Origin: Chara braunii
Taxonomy: Eukaryota; Streptophyta; Charophyceae; Charales; Characeae
Direction of reading: 5' to 3'
Length of the DNA: 56,328 bases
Assembly (NCBI GenBank): GCA_003427395.1
Contig: BFEA01000469.1
Location: forward strand, 1,177,142 to 1,233,469
Part shown: positions 41,101 to 52,015 of the stretch, piece by piece
Numbering within the stretch: the first letter of the stretch is position 1
Layout: each line of letters opens with the position of its first letter
The notes under the pieces: generated by a model
Told to the model about the DNA's origin: nothing
Database searches by the model: none
Seen by the model: the letters and a program-made list of their open reading frames with translations, nothing else
Position numbers and translations under genes: made by a program

Positions 41101-41237
41101 AATATGTTCCAATGGCTTACTGAGATTGGGGTTCGTGCACAAAAGATTCCCACTCCATATGATGATCCATGTAACAGGGCGATTGCGGGAGCTCTGACGG
41201 AGTTCAGGCGAAACTCTGGAGGCAGGGAACGACGAGG
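41101..41237 (+). other. Exon-like or hairpin segment shared with 17755-17816
   Basis: From the ATG at 41104 an open stretch reads MFQWLTEIGVRAQKIPTPYD and RAIAGALTEFRRNSGGRE, then meets GAG|GTACGT, a good splice-donor shape. The last 60 bp match 17755-17816 at roughly 80%. In both copies this part forms a hairpin (GGAACTC..GAGTTCTGG at 17 kb). It could be a captured exon or a structured non-coding piece; I cannot decide. Confidence 0.3.
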
Positions 41238-41629
41238 TACGTTACTTCGACCCAGGTGCCGTCTCATACGGGCAATCATCGTAACGATGATCATAAGGGT
41301 TAGGGATTCGAAATCGACAACACTTCAGGTCTTGGATTGTAGGTAGAGAAAAGGGTGGTTGAGTGTCAAACAGATTGCTTCTGGATACAGCGACCTTGCT
41401 GCGGACACTAATTGAAGGTATGGAGACAAATTATCAGGCCTCTCGCGATCATTTCTCTATATCCCATCCAAACAGATGATGGGTACCTTGATTTGAGTTG
41501 TCATAATCAACTGTCATAAATCTCGCTGATCAGTTTGCTCATTATACATTTGATCCAGCAATAAGTCTCCAAACTAACAATGATTCTAGGCTCGAATGTC
41601 ATCGAAAGCGATGACCTGAGCCACAGATA
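41238..41629 (+). other. Spacer
   Basis: No gene recognised. Confidence 0.25.
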
Positions 41630-42360
41630 AGACTTGTGTGGGGTAAGAATAGCAGGAAAAACCTGCCTTAACTCCAAATGAGCCTTACGCTTGGTCAAGT
41701 GGTAAGTGCAAGGATCCTTGGACACCCACCTTATTGAGGGCAAGCCACTGATAAGAGTAGCATGGGAATCCTGTCTTATCAGTGACTAGTCTGATATAAG
41801 AGTTGTGAGGTTTCAAGGACACCTGCCTTATCATTAACCAACTTAACATTCTTTTCAGTGATAAGAGTATTAAGGATCCTTGGACACCCACCTTATTGAG
41901 GGTTAGCCACTGATAAGAGTAGCAGGGGAATCCTGTCTTATCAGTGACTAGTCTGATATAAGANNNNNNNNNNNNNNNNNNNNNNNNNNNNNNNNNNNNN
42001 NNNNNNNNNNNNNNNNNNNNNNNTTATCACTGATTAAACCTAACATTCTAGTCAGTGATAAGAGTAGTAAGGATCCTTGGACACTCACCTTATTGAGGGT
42101 TAGCCAGTGATAAGAGTAGCAGGGGAATCCTGTCTTATTAGTGACTAGTCCGATATAAGAAGTTGTGAGGTTTCAAGGACACCTGCCTTATCAATGAACA
42201 TCCTAGGGCTTAGTCAGTGATAAGAGTAGTAAGGATCCTTGGGTACCCGCCTTATTGAGGGTTAGTCAGTGATAAGAGTTGCAGGGGAATCCTGTCTTAT
42301 TAGTGACTAGTCCGATATAAGAAGTTGTGAGGTTTCAGGGACACTTGCCTTATCAGTGAC
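41630..42360. repeat. 162-bp tandem repeat array with an assembly gap
   Basis: The unit holds AAGGATCCTTGGACACCCAC, CTTATTGAGGG, CACTGATAAGAGTAGCA and GGGGAATCCTGTCTTATCAG. Copies begin at 41751, 41913, 42110 and 42272 (same phase point). The period is 162 bp; 60 N at 41964-42023 stretch one interval to 197. Each unit has inverted words (CAGTGATAAG/CTTATCAGTG, and the palindrome AAGGATCCTT). The location upstream of an LTR relic parallels the hairpin array upstream of the right LTR of element 1. Confidence 0.85.
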
Positions 42361-43609
42361 TAGCCATAGGATAAGCCTACCGCTAAAATGTGCTTGGCAC
42401 ACAGGGGCCAAGGCCCACTAAGTTGCCTTTGTCCAACAAAGCTCCCGTAACAGGATGGATATGTCCTGAATGGTCTGCCGTACCGCCGCTAACTTTCCCC
42501 ACAATCTGCATTGTTCAGTCCTAACTAACTATTTCTGATTCTACTGAAAGGGGATAAGTGAGATATTGTCTCAGAGAAGGGCTATCCATTCATCTGATTC
42601 TTTTCCATGAGATTTTTTCCACAAGTTGGATTGATGATGTGATTATGAGTGTTGGGAAAAGGAAAGAGACCTCAGATAGGATAATCCCAAAAGGGATAAG
42701 AATGAGACAGTGAAAAGGAGTATGGAGAATTGTCGTGACAGTAAAAGGGAAGTGAACTGTTATTCTCTACCTGAAGCAAAAGGGCAACAGCCCAAACATT
42801 TAGTTAAGGATAGAAGTCAGACAAAAGACACAAAGTCTAGAAGGAACTTCTAGATCTCAGTTAGGAAGAGAGATGTTAAGTTTCTTTTGGACTGTGTTGT
42901 GTCTACAGGTTCCGACACTTCGGAGAACTTACGGGGAGATCCGTAAGAACAGCAATTCAGTTATCTCTGGATAACAGGTCGGTAGAACTCCGACTCAACT
43001 TCCACCCATGGCTGGGCACCCATACCTAAGACAAAACCTAAGAAGGGAACAGATAAATCTTCCCCCTGTATCTATGCCTAAATTCTCAAAATCACACTCA
43101 GGAGTCTTCAAAAATGTGTGGGGCTCGGGTAAAATGGAGTCAGGGTTGGGAAGGAATGTTGTTTTCAAGGGTTTGGGGCGAGAGTGGCATGCTGTGAGTG
43201 GGTTAAAGGTTGACACTTGTAGCACATTCTGTCTCTGCATTTGTATGTAAGTATGTGTTTTCCTGCATCTGCGCAGGTGTTGGACATTTGTACTGTCTCC
43301 TGAGTTTGGGATCTTCTGGAAATTCGGGCAAAAGGGACACGACAATCGTGAAAGTGAGGTCCACCGCTCAGTCAGCTCTCCTCATTTACATACATACATA
43401 TATCTATATATACTTGTGAATGAGATCGTAGGTTGGTCGGTACCTAGGAAGTCATTCTGTTTGGGACTTCTTTTGAGAAGAATAAGAGATCACTAAGGGT
43501 TTGATTCTGGCATTTCATAAGGTCAACAAAGAGGACATAGAGTCATTGTCATAGTAAGTTAAGCGTGGAAGACTGTCCGAGAAGTCGACCTGATTAAATA
43601 ATCGGTCCT
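42361..43609 (+). other. Probable upstream part of LTR relic 3
   Basis: GGATAACAGGTCGGTAGAAC near 42970 resembles CTGATAACAGGTCGGTTGCC in the element 1 LTR (163 and 19781). TATATCTATATATAC near 43400 is TATA-like. No ORF. Confidence 0.35.
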
Positions 43610-43938
43610 GAGAATTAGCACCTCGGGGCTCGACATACGGGTCAGTCTTAAGGCGTTCTACCGCGCGTATGCCTATGCTACGGCGATCCAGAAAACGCCC
43701 TCGGCTGGCCGACCTCTGCGATTGCATGTAAAAGCCTTCGCACGTGGGTCAGTAGCTCAGCAGGGATACGCCCACCTAAGGGATGGTGACAACTCCCACA
43801 GGTGGAGGTATGTTGTACCTCGCGGGACCCTAACCTGTCGTAGGGAGTCGCGAGAGGTATAGCACGCGCGCACGGTCGGAGTTGGTATTGCGTAAAGTGA
43901 CAAAAAGAAAACTCTTGCGTGACACGACCGTGAGGTCC
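43610..43938 (+). repeat. LTR relic 3 (U5 end, truncated)
   Basis: CTACCGCGCGTATGCCTATG, GTCAGTAGCTCAGCAGGGAT, CCTGTCGTAGGGAGTCGCGA and TGCGTGACACGACCGTGAGG follow the element 1 LTR from about 1955 to 2250. The terminal CTCGACA and PBS are missing because a LINE fragment starts at 43939. Confidence 0.65.
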
Positions 43939-45228
43939 AACACCAAAAACTTTACCTTGCGTCTAGGGTGTGGGACCGCCGCGCGCGACAATGCTCAGGG
44001 TCTGAAACTGTGTGGGAGGGTCCACTATTCCAAGCCCCCCTCCGACCTTGGGCTGAACGAAAGAGTCCCATACCATACGACTGATGGCATAGGTATTACT
44101 ACTATCCCCTTTCCATAGGAAGGCCGCCAACTGTTGCTTGAGCGTCTTAAGCCCTCCTTTACTCATGGGCCAAAGGATGGCTCTATACCAAAGAGTGGCA
44201 AGCACAACATTATTGATGACAAGAGCCCGCCCAAAAATTGAAGTGTGTTTGTGGTTCCATCTCAGTAGCTTGGCCTGTGTCGGTCTAATCAGCCACTTAT
44301 CATTTGTGACGGGTTTCCCTTTGGCTGTGAGCGACGCTCCGAAGACTCTAAGGGGATCGTCCGGGGGAAGCCAAGTGATGCGCGGGCTCTCTGGTGGTCT
44401 GCCCCCTGGTGGTGCAGCCACCAGCCCACAGTTTTTTGCCCCCAATTGACGGTCATGTCTGAGACGCTACCGAAGCGGTTCATGAGGGTCTGGATTTCTT
44501 CCATGTTTTGTGTATTTGCTTCAACCATAATAGTAAGGTAGTCCGCAAACAGGGAACAGATGGGTACCGCTTCTTCCGGGATATCGGTGATCCTGATTCG
44601 AGTTAGATCTTTATTGTGTCTCAAGTTAGCCGAGAGAGCCTCCATGATGACCAAGAAGAGGTACGGGGCAATGGGGTCTCCTTGCCTGACCGATCGCTGA
44701 AGCTCAAAAGGAGGCGCCACCGATCCATTTACCTGTACACAGGTGGTGGCATTTTTGTGTAGGATGCGTACCCATCGCATGAAAACCGGCCCAAAGTTTA
44801 TTTTTTCCAAGCATTTATCCAGAAAAATCCAATCGACGTGATCGTATGCCTTCTCGAAATCGATGAAGACGATTGTCGCGTTTGCCCGGTGTCTTCGCGC
44901 TAGACAGGCAATTTCATTTATCAACAGGATATTTTCTTGTATGTTCTTACCGGTCATGAACCCTGTCTGAGCTGGGTGGATCACGTCTGTCAGGATCTCC
45001 GCCATACGATTCGCCAAGGCTTTGGAGAGAATTTTGTAGACCACTGTAAGGAGGGTAATTGGTCTATAGTTTCTAATGTTCATTTCATCCCTTTTTTGTA
45101 CAGAAGAGTCAGCATTCCTTTCCCCACTACTTCCCCCATTTCCCCGTCCTCCCAGACCTGTTGATAGAAAGTCCACAGATTTGTGCTCAATTCTGACCAT
45201 ATTGTTTCCCGAAACTCACATGGGATTA
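43939..45228 (-). pseudogene. LINE fragment a: reverse transcriptase domain
   Basis: Read from 45228 down. TIWSELSTNLWTFYQQVWED and MLTLLYKKGMK are followed, after a frameshift, by NIRNYRPITLLTVVYKILSK, FIDFEKAYDHVDW (first catalytic Asp), SVRQGDPIAPYLFLVIMEAL and ALFADYLTIMVE-like text. The expected FADD is FADY (GAC to TAC), so the active site is lost. A further frameshift near 44440 leads to the C-terminal RT part: FGRALVINNVVLATLWYRAI, FLWKGDSSNTYAISRMVWD and GGGLGIVDPPTQ. It ends against LTR relic 3. No poly(A) tail, so it is truncated at both ends. It belongs to the same broad LINE type as 29501-31928. Confidence 0.85.
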
Positions 45229-45230
45229 AT

Positions 45231-45990
45231 AGGTACAAATATATCTTCGATGCAAGGGATAACCTGACTGGGTTCGTTGATGGTTGTGCCATTCACGAGC
45301 GTACGGGGAATGTTTTGGAAGAATGCATCGAAAAATATTATCTTCAGTACCCATTTATCCGAGAATTCGTCATGGATCGAGGTGGTGAGTTTCGGGATGG
45401 GAAAGTGCAATCGCTTTTGAAAAATCTTGGGGTAAGCTTTAACTATACTACGAGGGCACATCCCCAGGCTAATGCACCGGATGAGCGTGGGCATGCCACT
45501 CTAACAAATTTGTTGCCAAAATAGTGTGTTGACGATCCATCGAGATGACCAATATATCTGCGAACGACATTCTTTGTCGATAATGTCACCATAAAGCGAA
45601 CAATAAGATATGCGCCGGTCACATTGTGGTTTGGACGACATGCAACTTTTCCGATTGGAAGTTTCATGACCACTTGGTAGAAGCAGGATGTGGAAACGAA
45701 GCTTTCGACAGAGGAGTTGTTGGAGCTAAGGGCGAGGCAGGTGATGATCACTAAGGAGAGGGTTGCCTCGTGTTCGTAAGAAACCTTTGGAAGTTGGGGG
45801 GATTGTTCTTCTTTATGACACGTCCTTGAAAAAACAGTGGTCTTGAAAATTGGACAGCCAATGGTTGGGGCCCTATCGTATTGTCAGAAAATCTGAGCAT
45901 GGAACTTATGAGATTGAGGAATTAGATGAGGCTCGAGGTCGGAATTGGGTATCCGGATCGCATTTGCGAAAATTTATTCCAAAGACTTAA
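45231..45990 (+). pseudogene. Integrase relic related to element 1
   Basis: YKYIFDARDNLTGFVDG, EFVMDRGGEFRDGKVQSL (second catalytic Asp) and HPQANAPDERGHATLTNL (Glu) align with the element 1 integrase. The C-terminus KLDSQWLGPYRIVRKSEHGT and SGSHLRKFIPKT ends at the TAA at 45988. Several stops and frameshifts lie between 45530 and 45800. The zinc finger and first Asp are missing because LINE fragment a lies directly upstream. It may be the 3' end of the element to which LTR relic 3 belonged. Confidence 0.8.
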
Positions 45991-47688
45991 TAACGGGTTT
46001 AGTTGATTTAAACTTTGAGTGATGAAAAACTTGACTTCGTTTTTTAATTCCTCTTTATATTTTGGATCATTAATTGCTGACTTTTAACTGAGGGCGGACA
46101 AGGGGGAATGTAACTTCGATTTTTTAAACTGAGATTTGAATTTAAATTGGAACCTATGGTTTCATATTTTATAATAATTAATCATATCTGCGACTTTTGT
46201 TCGTAGAGTTGGTTTGTGAAATTTTATGGATGGATTGAAAATCCTGTTTCGACTCTTAATTTTGAAAAACTGCTTATCAAATTTCGATGCAATATGATGC
46301 AATACAAATTTTAAAAACTTTTTGAACTGAATGTTATAAAACTCTTTGTAAAAATTTATGTGGTTACTTGATGTATGTTTTGTTGTAAAAGGTTTTAGGA
46401 CAATGATATATAATTTGCATTATATGGTTTGTGAGATAGCGCTGTGTGTTATTCCCAAAGGCATGTATTGCAATTATTTATCATTGTCTAAAACTTTCAT
46501 AATGTTTTTAGTTATCATGCAATGATGAGTCCTCATGCGGTGAGCTGCGTAGATGGTAGTGAGACCCACGCCGAAACTTTATTCCTGGTTCATATTGGGA
46601 TGTTGTCGCCCTTCCTTTTTAAGGAGGGTGACTACAGTATCATTGAAAGGGAGAAAAATGTTATTGTGATTGTTAGCAACTTACTTGTGAGAATGACGAA
46701 TATCGTTCGTCATGGGAAAGGAGTGGTCACCTTGGTCATGTGACGGGCGGGGCCGCCTCGCCTCTATGGTCGGGTCTGACCAGCCTAGGTCATAGAGAAA
46801 GGGTAGTTCAATCTTACAAGTAGGAGACTAGCAAAAACATAGCACTGAAATTGGAGGGAACGTGATGAAACTCGAGTCTAAAGCGGGGTTTGACGTCGAG
46901 ATGTTATCCCTTGAGGATTACACCACTCCTCGACGCATATCACAAAGCATGCAGGGAAAATATAATGTGTGATGACTCGTAATTGGAGTGAGATACAAAA
47001 CCTGGACAAAGACTTTCGATAAATGGTTGGTTCAGATTCTGTTTGAGCCGCCCAGGAGGTTAATTTTTTGAAAGACCCATTAAAGGGTTAAATATGACTT
47101 TTTTAGATAAATGGATGTGCCAACCAACTGGGGTTTTGAAGGTTAGCCGAAAGCTTTTCCAGTACCATTTTGAAAGACTAAAATGAGTTTTTTGAGTGAC
47201 CGCCAATGAGATGATGCTGGAGCTATTCAGACGAAGTTCCTTGGATATTTTAGTCATTCCCGAATTTGATCTGGTATAAAATTTTAGATTTTCGTGAAAG
47301 GTTCGCCAGAGGCTATATCTGGTACCATTCCAATAAAGAATGTTTGAATTTTGGACTACCGAGGAAATGACTCGGATTTTAGTTATAAGCCTCGACTTAT
47401 TTTCGATTTAAATAATTTTGTTGTCATTTCTACTGAGGAGTTTCATAAGAATCCACAAATACCTGTGTAATTTGTTAATATATGGTGAACGACGGGGGTG
47501 TCGTTCAATGGGGTCTGGGAATATTGTCGGGGCAAAAACCCTAACAAGGGTATTTGCCGGGGTTTTGAACATCGGACGATGTCCGACTTTTTCTTGTTGA
47601 ATTGAAGAACTTGATGAGACTGACGTTTGTCAAAAGTTTATTCAGATTTGACCTATGACTAAGAGACTAAAACTTTTCGGACTTTAGT
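45991..47688 (+). other. AT-rich spacer
   Basis: Probably the 3' non-coding part of the relic element. Hairpins: TGAACGAC-GGGGGT-GTCGTTCA (about 47486-47507) and GGCAAAAACCCT..AGGGTATTTGCC (47522-47546). Open frames up to 73 codons show no motif. Confidence 0.35.
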
Positions 47689-47709
47689 CCGGACGCTTAT
47701 AGCGTCCGG
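47689..47709. repeat. Palindrome at the R1 edge
   Basis: CCGGACGCT-TAT-AGCGTCCGG, directly preceded by CGGACT-TT-AGTCCG. The element 1 insertion point in R1 copy 1 aligns inside this palindrome (21884 pairs with about 47695). Confidence 0.7.
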
Positions 47710-48260
47710 GAGTAACGGATGTGAATGGCAATGCTTCGCTTTTGTTGAAGCCGCTGGAACGTACGGACATGGGGGACGCTAAGGTTCTATCTTATTTAGA
47801 CTAATATCAGCCGCGCGATTCAGGTTCTAAGTGGGTTGAAAAGGGTGACCGCGCTAGATGTTTTAGCCACGGTACAAAGGAAATAGAAGGTCAGGCCATG
47901 AGGTTTACTCCGTATGGAGGGCCTGATACCTTTTCACGGTCGACCGCGGGCTGCCAAACCAAGCCACAAGGTTGGGTCACCTGCTGAGTCAACCACCAAC
48001 GCGGTTAAAGGTGAGGTAGGCCGAGCCTGCCCAGCTACAGTAGGCGGGCCTACGGGTTGCGAGCTTAGCTCCCGTGATAGGAGTTAGCCCGGTAGGTACC
48101 GCCACCTGACTTTCACCTTGCAGATTCAGGGATCAAGCCCGGTCGCACGTAGTCCGCTAGGCTAGCTCCTTTTGGAGCTTCCCTTTTAGAAGCTTGAAGT
48201 GACGTGGTCGATTTCGACCACGCAATCTCAGAGATCGCGTGGTCGACATCGGCCGCGTGC

Positions 48261-48307
48261 AGATTGACATAGCCCTGCGCAAGAATGACACGCATAAATC
48301 AAGAAAT

Positions 48308-48339
<32 letters not shown>

Positions 48340-48340
48340 T
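48261..48340 (+). ncRNA. U6 snRNA 3'-half relic plus 28-T run (R1 copy 2)
   Basis: AGATTGACATAGCCCTGCGC, AAGAATGACACGCATAAATC and AAGAAATGATCC, then T28. This is the best preserved U6 3' half in the window. Confidence 0.75.
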
Positions 48341-48745
48341 CCGCGGAGTTCGAACTCGGGTCCGCGACTTGGAAGGACATGGCCGAAAAGCCACGTAGGG
48401 ATTTGTGAACTGGCTGTTGGCATAAGCCAACGGGAAAAGACTAGAGAGAAAAAAAAGAAAAGAAAAAACTAAAACGAACTAAATGCGATTACAGGCGGCG
48501 CGCCAAGTGGCGCAACCTAAAGTGTCTGGGGTGTTTAGATCCCCAATGCATCTGACGGTGCCCGTGTTCAACGGGCAACCATTTCTTTTACAGATAGGGA
48601 GTTCTGTTTTTTTTTGTTTTCTTTTATTTTCTTTTCTCTAGATTTTGTCCAGATTTCTTTTAAATTGTTTTTTTAGATTTTGTTTAGCTTTTTTTTTCTC
48701 TTTTTTTTCCTTTTGGTGTCGCGAGATACGAACGAGGACTCGTTC

Positions 48746-48820
48746 GTCCGTGGGGACATCCGTTAAATTGGAACGATACAGAGAAATTTAGCATGACCCT
48801 TGTGCAAGGAATGAGCACAC
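48746..48820 (+). ncRNA. U6 snRNA 5'-half relic (R1 copy 2)
   Basis: GTCCGTGGGGACATCC, GTTAAATTGGAACGATACAG, AGAAATTTAGCATGACCC and TTGTGCAAGG. The ACAGAGA box and AGC triad are intact. It diverges after GGAATGAGCAC exactly as in copy 1, so both copies share one ancestor. Confidence 0.75.
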
Positions 48821-49023
48821 GTTTGTTTCGTACAAGCAAGGCAAAGAAAAAAGAAAAAAAAAAAAACTTGACTGAGCTAACTGTTTCGTCGGGGTTCCAC
48901 CAAGTCATCAAGGGCTAAGGCCCCAAAGAATGGATTTGCCGCAGATCGCGGCTACATCCGGATGTGGGTCTTGGAGTCTTTCACTTGAGTGATTACGAAC
49001 CATCTGCACGTGCCTCTGATGAG

Positions 49024-49061
<38 letters not shown>

Positions 49062-49613
49062 CCCCTTCCATGAGTTACGTGGTCGTGGACAGCTGCGCGT
49101 GTTCGTATTTGAGAATGGGCAACAGCTGTCAAATGGCCACACGAACTTGGCTCTGATGGTGCCTAGGTACGGACACGTTTCAGAAGAGCAGAGGTAGAAG
49201 GAAAAAAGGGGAAAAGAGGGAAAGGAAAGTAAGTGACGGCCACGTACGTGGCCGCGGGTCTAGGATGGATGCAAAGGAGGAAAATAAGAGGTAAGGGAGG
49301 AAAGAGGGAACGACCGCGAATATGGTCGCAGATGTGGAACAGATGCGGCCCCTAGAAGGTTCTAGGGGTTGATGGGACTGTGCCTGTTCAGTTGAACATG
49401 TAGTCTTGAAATGGGCTGATACAACCATTTTGGGCTGCGTCTGGCCACGGGGGAAGGGTCAGATGCATTACCAAGACCTTAAACTTGGTTTCCCTAAGGG
49501 AACATCAAGATTTCCAGCCTTTGATCTCGTTTGAGATCAAGGGCCGAGCCCTAATATGAGTTTTGGTTGAGGGTAAAGTTGCTGCCCTCTGCCCTTGGCT
49601 AGCTATAAAAGAA

Positions 49614-49620
49614 GTCAGCA
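49614..49620 (+). promoter_or_regulatory. TATA box in R1 copy 2
   Basis: GCTATAAAAGAAGTCAGCAG, conserved with 23762-23768. Confidence 0.5.
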
Positions 49621-51070
49621 GTCAGCCAGCTAGCATTCATTCGTGGCTGCTGTTGCTGGCATTCAACTTGAGTGAGTGTTGGCTGCTGGAGGAGAGACTG
49701 CTGGCTGGAGTAGAGAGTTAAGTGAGGCGAAGTGCTGGAGGTCTACAGAAGTATTTAGAGGAGGAGGAGAGAGGCAGCCATAGCTGAAGGTTGGGAGCTT
49801 CTGGCCTCACCTTTGTGTTTGTGTTGTAGGCCTGAAGGGAGGCTGTGGGCGTGAGGCTGCGACAGACTTGGATCATGCGGCGAGGGGCCCTTGACGAGGA
49901 GGTGCTGCCCGACAGCCTACGTGGAGGCAAGGGATTGTGAGTGGGAGGCTGTGCCGCTGTACTTTTGAAAGGAGGTGATGCAGGAATTGTGCGGCGCAGC
50001 GGTGAATTTTTTCTGCGGCATTATATTTGACAGCGTTTTGAGGGGAGGTGTTGTCAAACTTGTGCGGTGCAGCTGGTGGAGTTTTTTTTTTACCAGCGGG
50101 TTCTGAATCTGCGGCGGTGATTGTTTGGCATGGTGCTCGGTGGTGTGGCTATTTTTGGTATAGCACTGCGGTATTGACGTCGGGGGGTGCTGTTAGTTTT
50201 GGATGAGCGCCGCGATTCAGATTTACATTTTTGGATTATCATCTGGTGGTGAGGCGGCAGCGTGGAGTCACTGGGGACCCAAATTGGGACCAAGAGATTG
50301 GGGATTGGGACTAAAACAAGTATTGTGGCAGACATTTGGTGATTAGACTTGGTAATTGGTGGAGGTTGGATTGGTGATTAAGGTGGCGCTATTCTTGGTG
50401 GGCGAGGTGCCGCTGGCACTGTAGTGGGACCATGTGGGACTTGAAAGTGAGAGCACTCTCCTCGAGGGCTATCTCGTGCCACTCCTAGTGAGTGACACCT
50501 GTGTTAGTGGTGACACCTGAAGGAGGACGCATATTATCTTTTATGAACAGCCACAACGTCAGTTCTGCGGCCGAGCTCTTTTGAAAGAATACTTGGCTTT
50601 CTTGAGTGAGCCGTTTTCAACTTCACTCAAGGTCAATTGCGACTCAGCTTCCCTTACACACCTGTGTGAACCCACACTTTGCATGACCTTGCTTGAAGTC
50701 AGGGAAAAGGTAGGGTAAAGTGTGTGATGTCATGCATGTGGGAGGGGGCTGACTTTGGTTGGGGTATGGATGATTTTGGGTTGTTTTTTCTGTTTGGTTA
50801 TGAAAGTGGGTAATTGGATGCATGTGAGAAGGAATCGACATTATATTTGCTCAAGGAATGATGAGAATGTTCGTCTTTCTTCCACTTTTATCCGTATGCA
50901 TATCAAAAGAAGAATATAGTGAAAAAAGTGAACTGATGGGTGTCGGAAAAACGAAATTCGTGGAAAAAGAAGATGAAGATAAGAAAATAATTTAGTATCT
51001 TGCCAAGGAACATCCGTTTTATCCCCAACGACACTTTCTTTCTGTACCCATCAAAAAAGATCTCAGTGTT

Positions 51071-51666
51071 TACCTTTATCTTATTCTTCTTTCATCTAAG
51101 TCAAAACCAGTCGGAGTATAGGGAAATGTTTACACCTCGTAATTGGGGTTTCTTCTCTCTATGAGGCATCCAGGGCAGGGGTTTGTTGCTTTAGGAGTCG
51201 GCCCTGTTATTGACCCGGAGTGGACCGTCTAACGAGGGAATACCATGTTGTATCGCGGTGGAGCCAACCCAACTTCTGAGATCTGAACAATGTGTTCGGA
51301 TGCGGAGGAGGGGTATTCCAAACCACTTTTTAAAGGGTAGGATGTCCCGTGGTAAGGGTAGCCGTTTCTCATACTTTCGGGTGGTGGACGACTGAATTCA
51401 TCACCTTCTCCGGGTGGCCGTCTTAGGCGCCACCACCGTATGGGGGACTGGAGCAAAAAAGGCCCAGTTCATATTCGAATAATGTTAAAGGAGTGTAAGT
51501 AGGCACTACCTTCATGGTAGGACCGTGACACAAGAATCACAGTCAAGGGAGGGAAAGAGAGTTACAGAGTTGATATATATAGATTTATTCTAACAAAGTC
51601 ATTATTTGTCATTCAAATGTCCACAGGAGCAGTGATCCTTCGATTGTTCTGTTCGTGAGAGGCAGC
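51071..51666 (+). repeat. R1 copy 2, block 2
   Basis: Collinear with 26694-27295. The ORF that begins at the end of this block in copy 1 is absent here; a GC-rich minisatellite takes over. Confidence 0.7.
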
Positions 51667-51900
51667 CGGCGGATCTGGAACGCCGGACCCCTTTTTGCTC
51701 GGGAAGGGGGGTCCGGCGGGTCCGGTGCGCCGGACCCCTTCGCTTGTACAGGGGGTCCCGCGGACTCGGCACACCAGACCCTGTTTCGCTCGGGAAGGGG
51801 GGGGCCAGCGGATCCGGTACGCCGGACCCCCCTCGCTTGAATAGGGGGTCCGACGGACTCAGAACGACGGACCCCGTCCTCCCGCGACGTGGGTCCGCTG
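51662..51900. repeat. GC-rich minisatellite with inverted words, about five 46-bp units
   Basis: Each unit has GCGGATCCGGTACGCCGGAC-like text, then CCCC, a short CTCG..AA spacer, and GGGGGTCCG. The GGACCCC and GGGGTCC words make every unit self-complementary. Base composition differs sharply from the flanks. Confidence 0.75.
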
Positions 51901-52015
51901 TTCTAGAGGTGGGTGGCAGGGGGTTCGCCATCCCTTCTTATGTGCCTTCCTATTTTGGATTCTTTTGTTATGTTATGTCCTCACACATGTCATTTCCACA
52001 TGCGTTTATGACTGC

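Larger units (their letters stand above)
47695..50882 (+). repeat. R1 copy 2, block 1
   Basis: Collinear with 21884-25039. It holds the same series: tRNA-like hairpin (48069-48170), U6 3' half (48261-48312), T run (48313-48340), minus-strand tRNA-like piece (48341-48445), U6 5' half (48746-48820), T run (49026-49059) and TATA box (49614-49620). Not cut by element 1 at its start. A 190-bp unrelated stretch (50883-51070) separates it from block 2. Confidence 0.75.
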
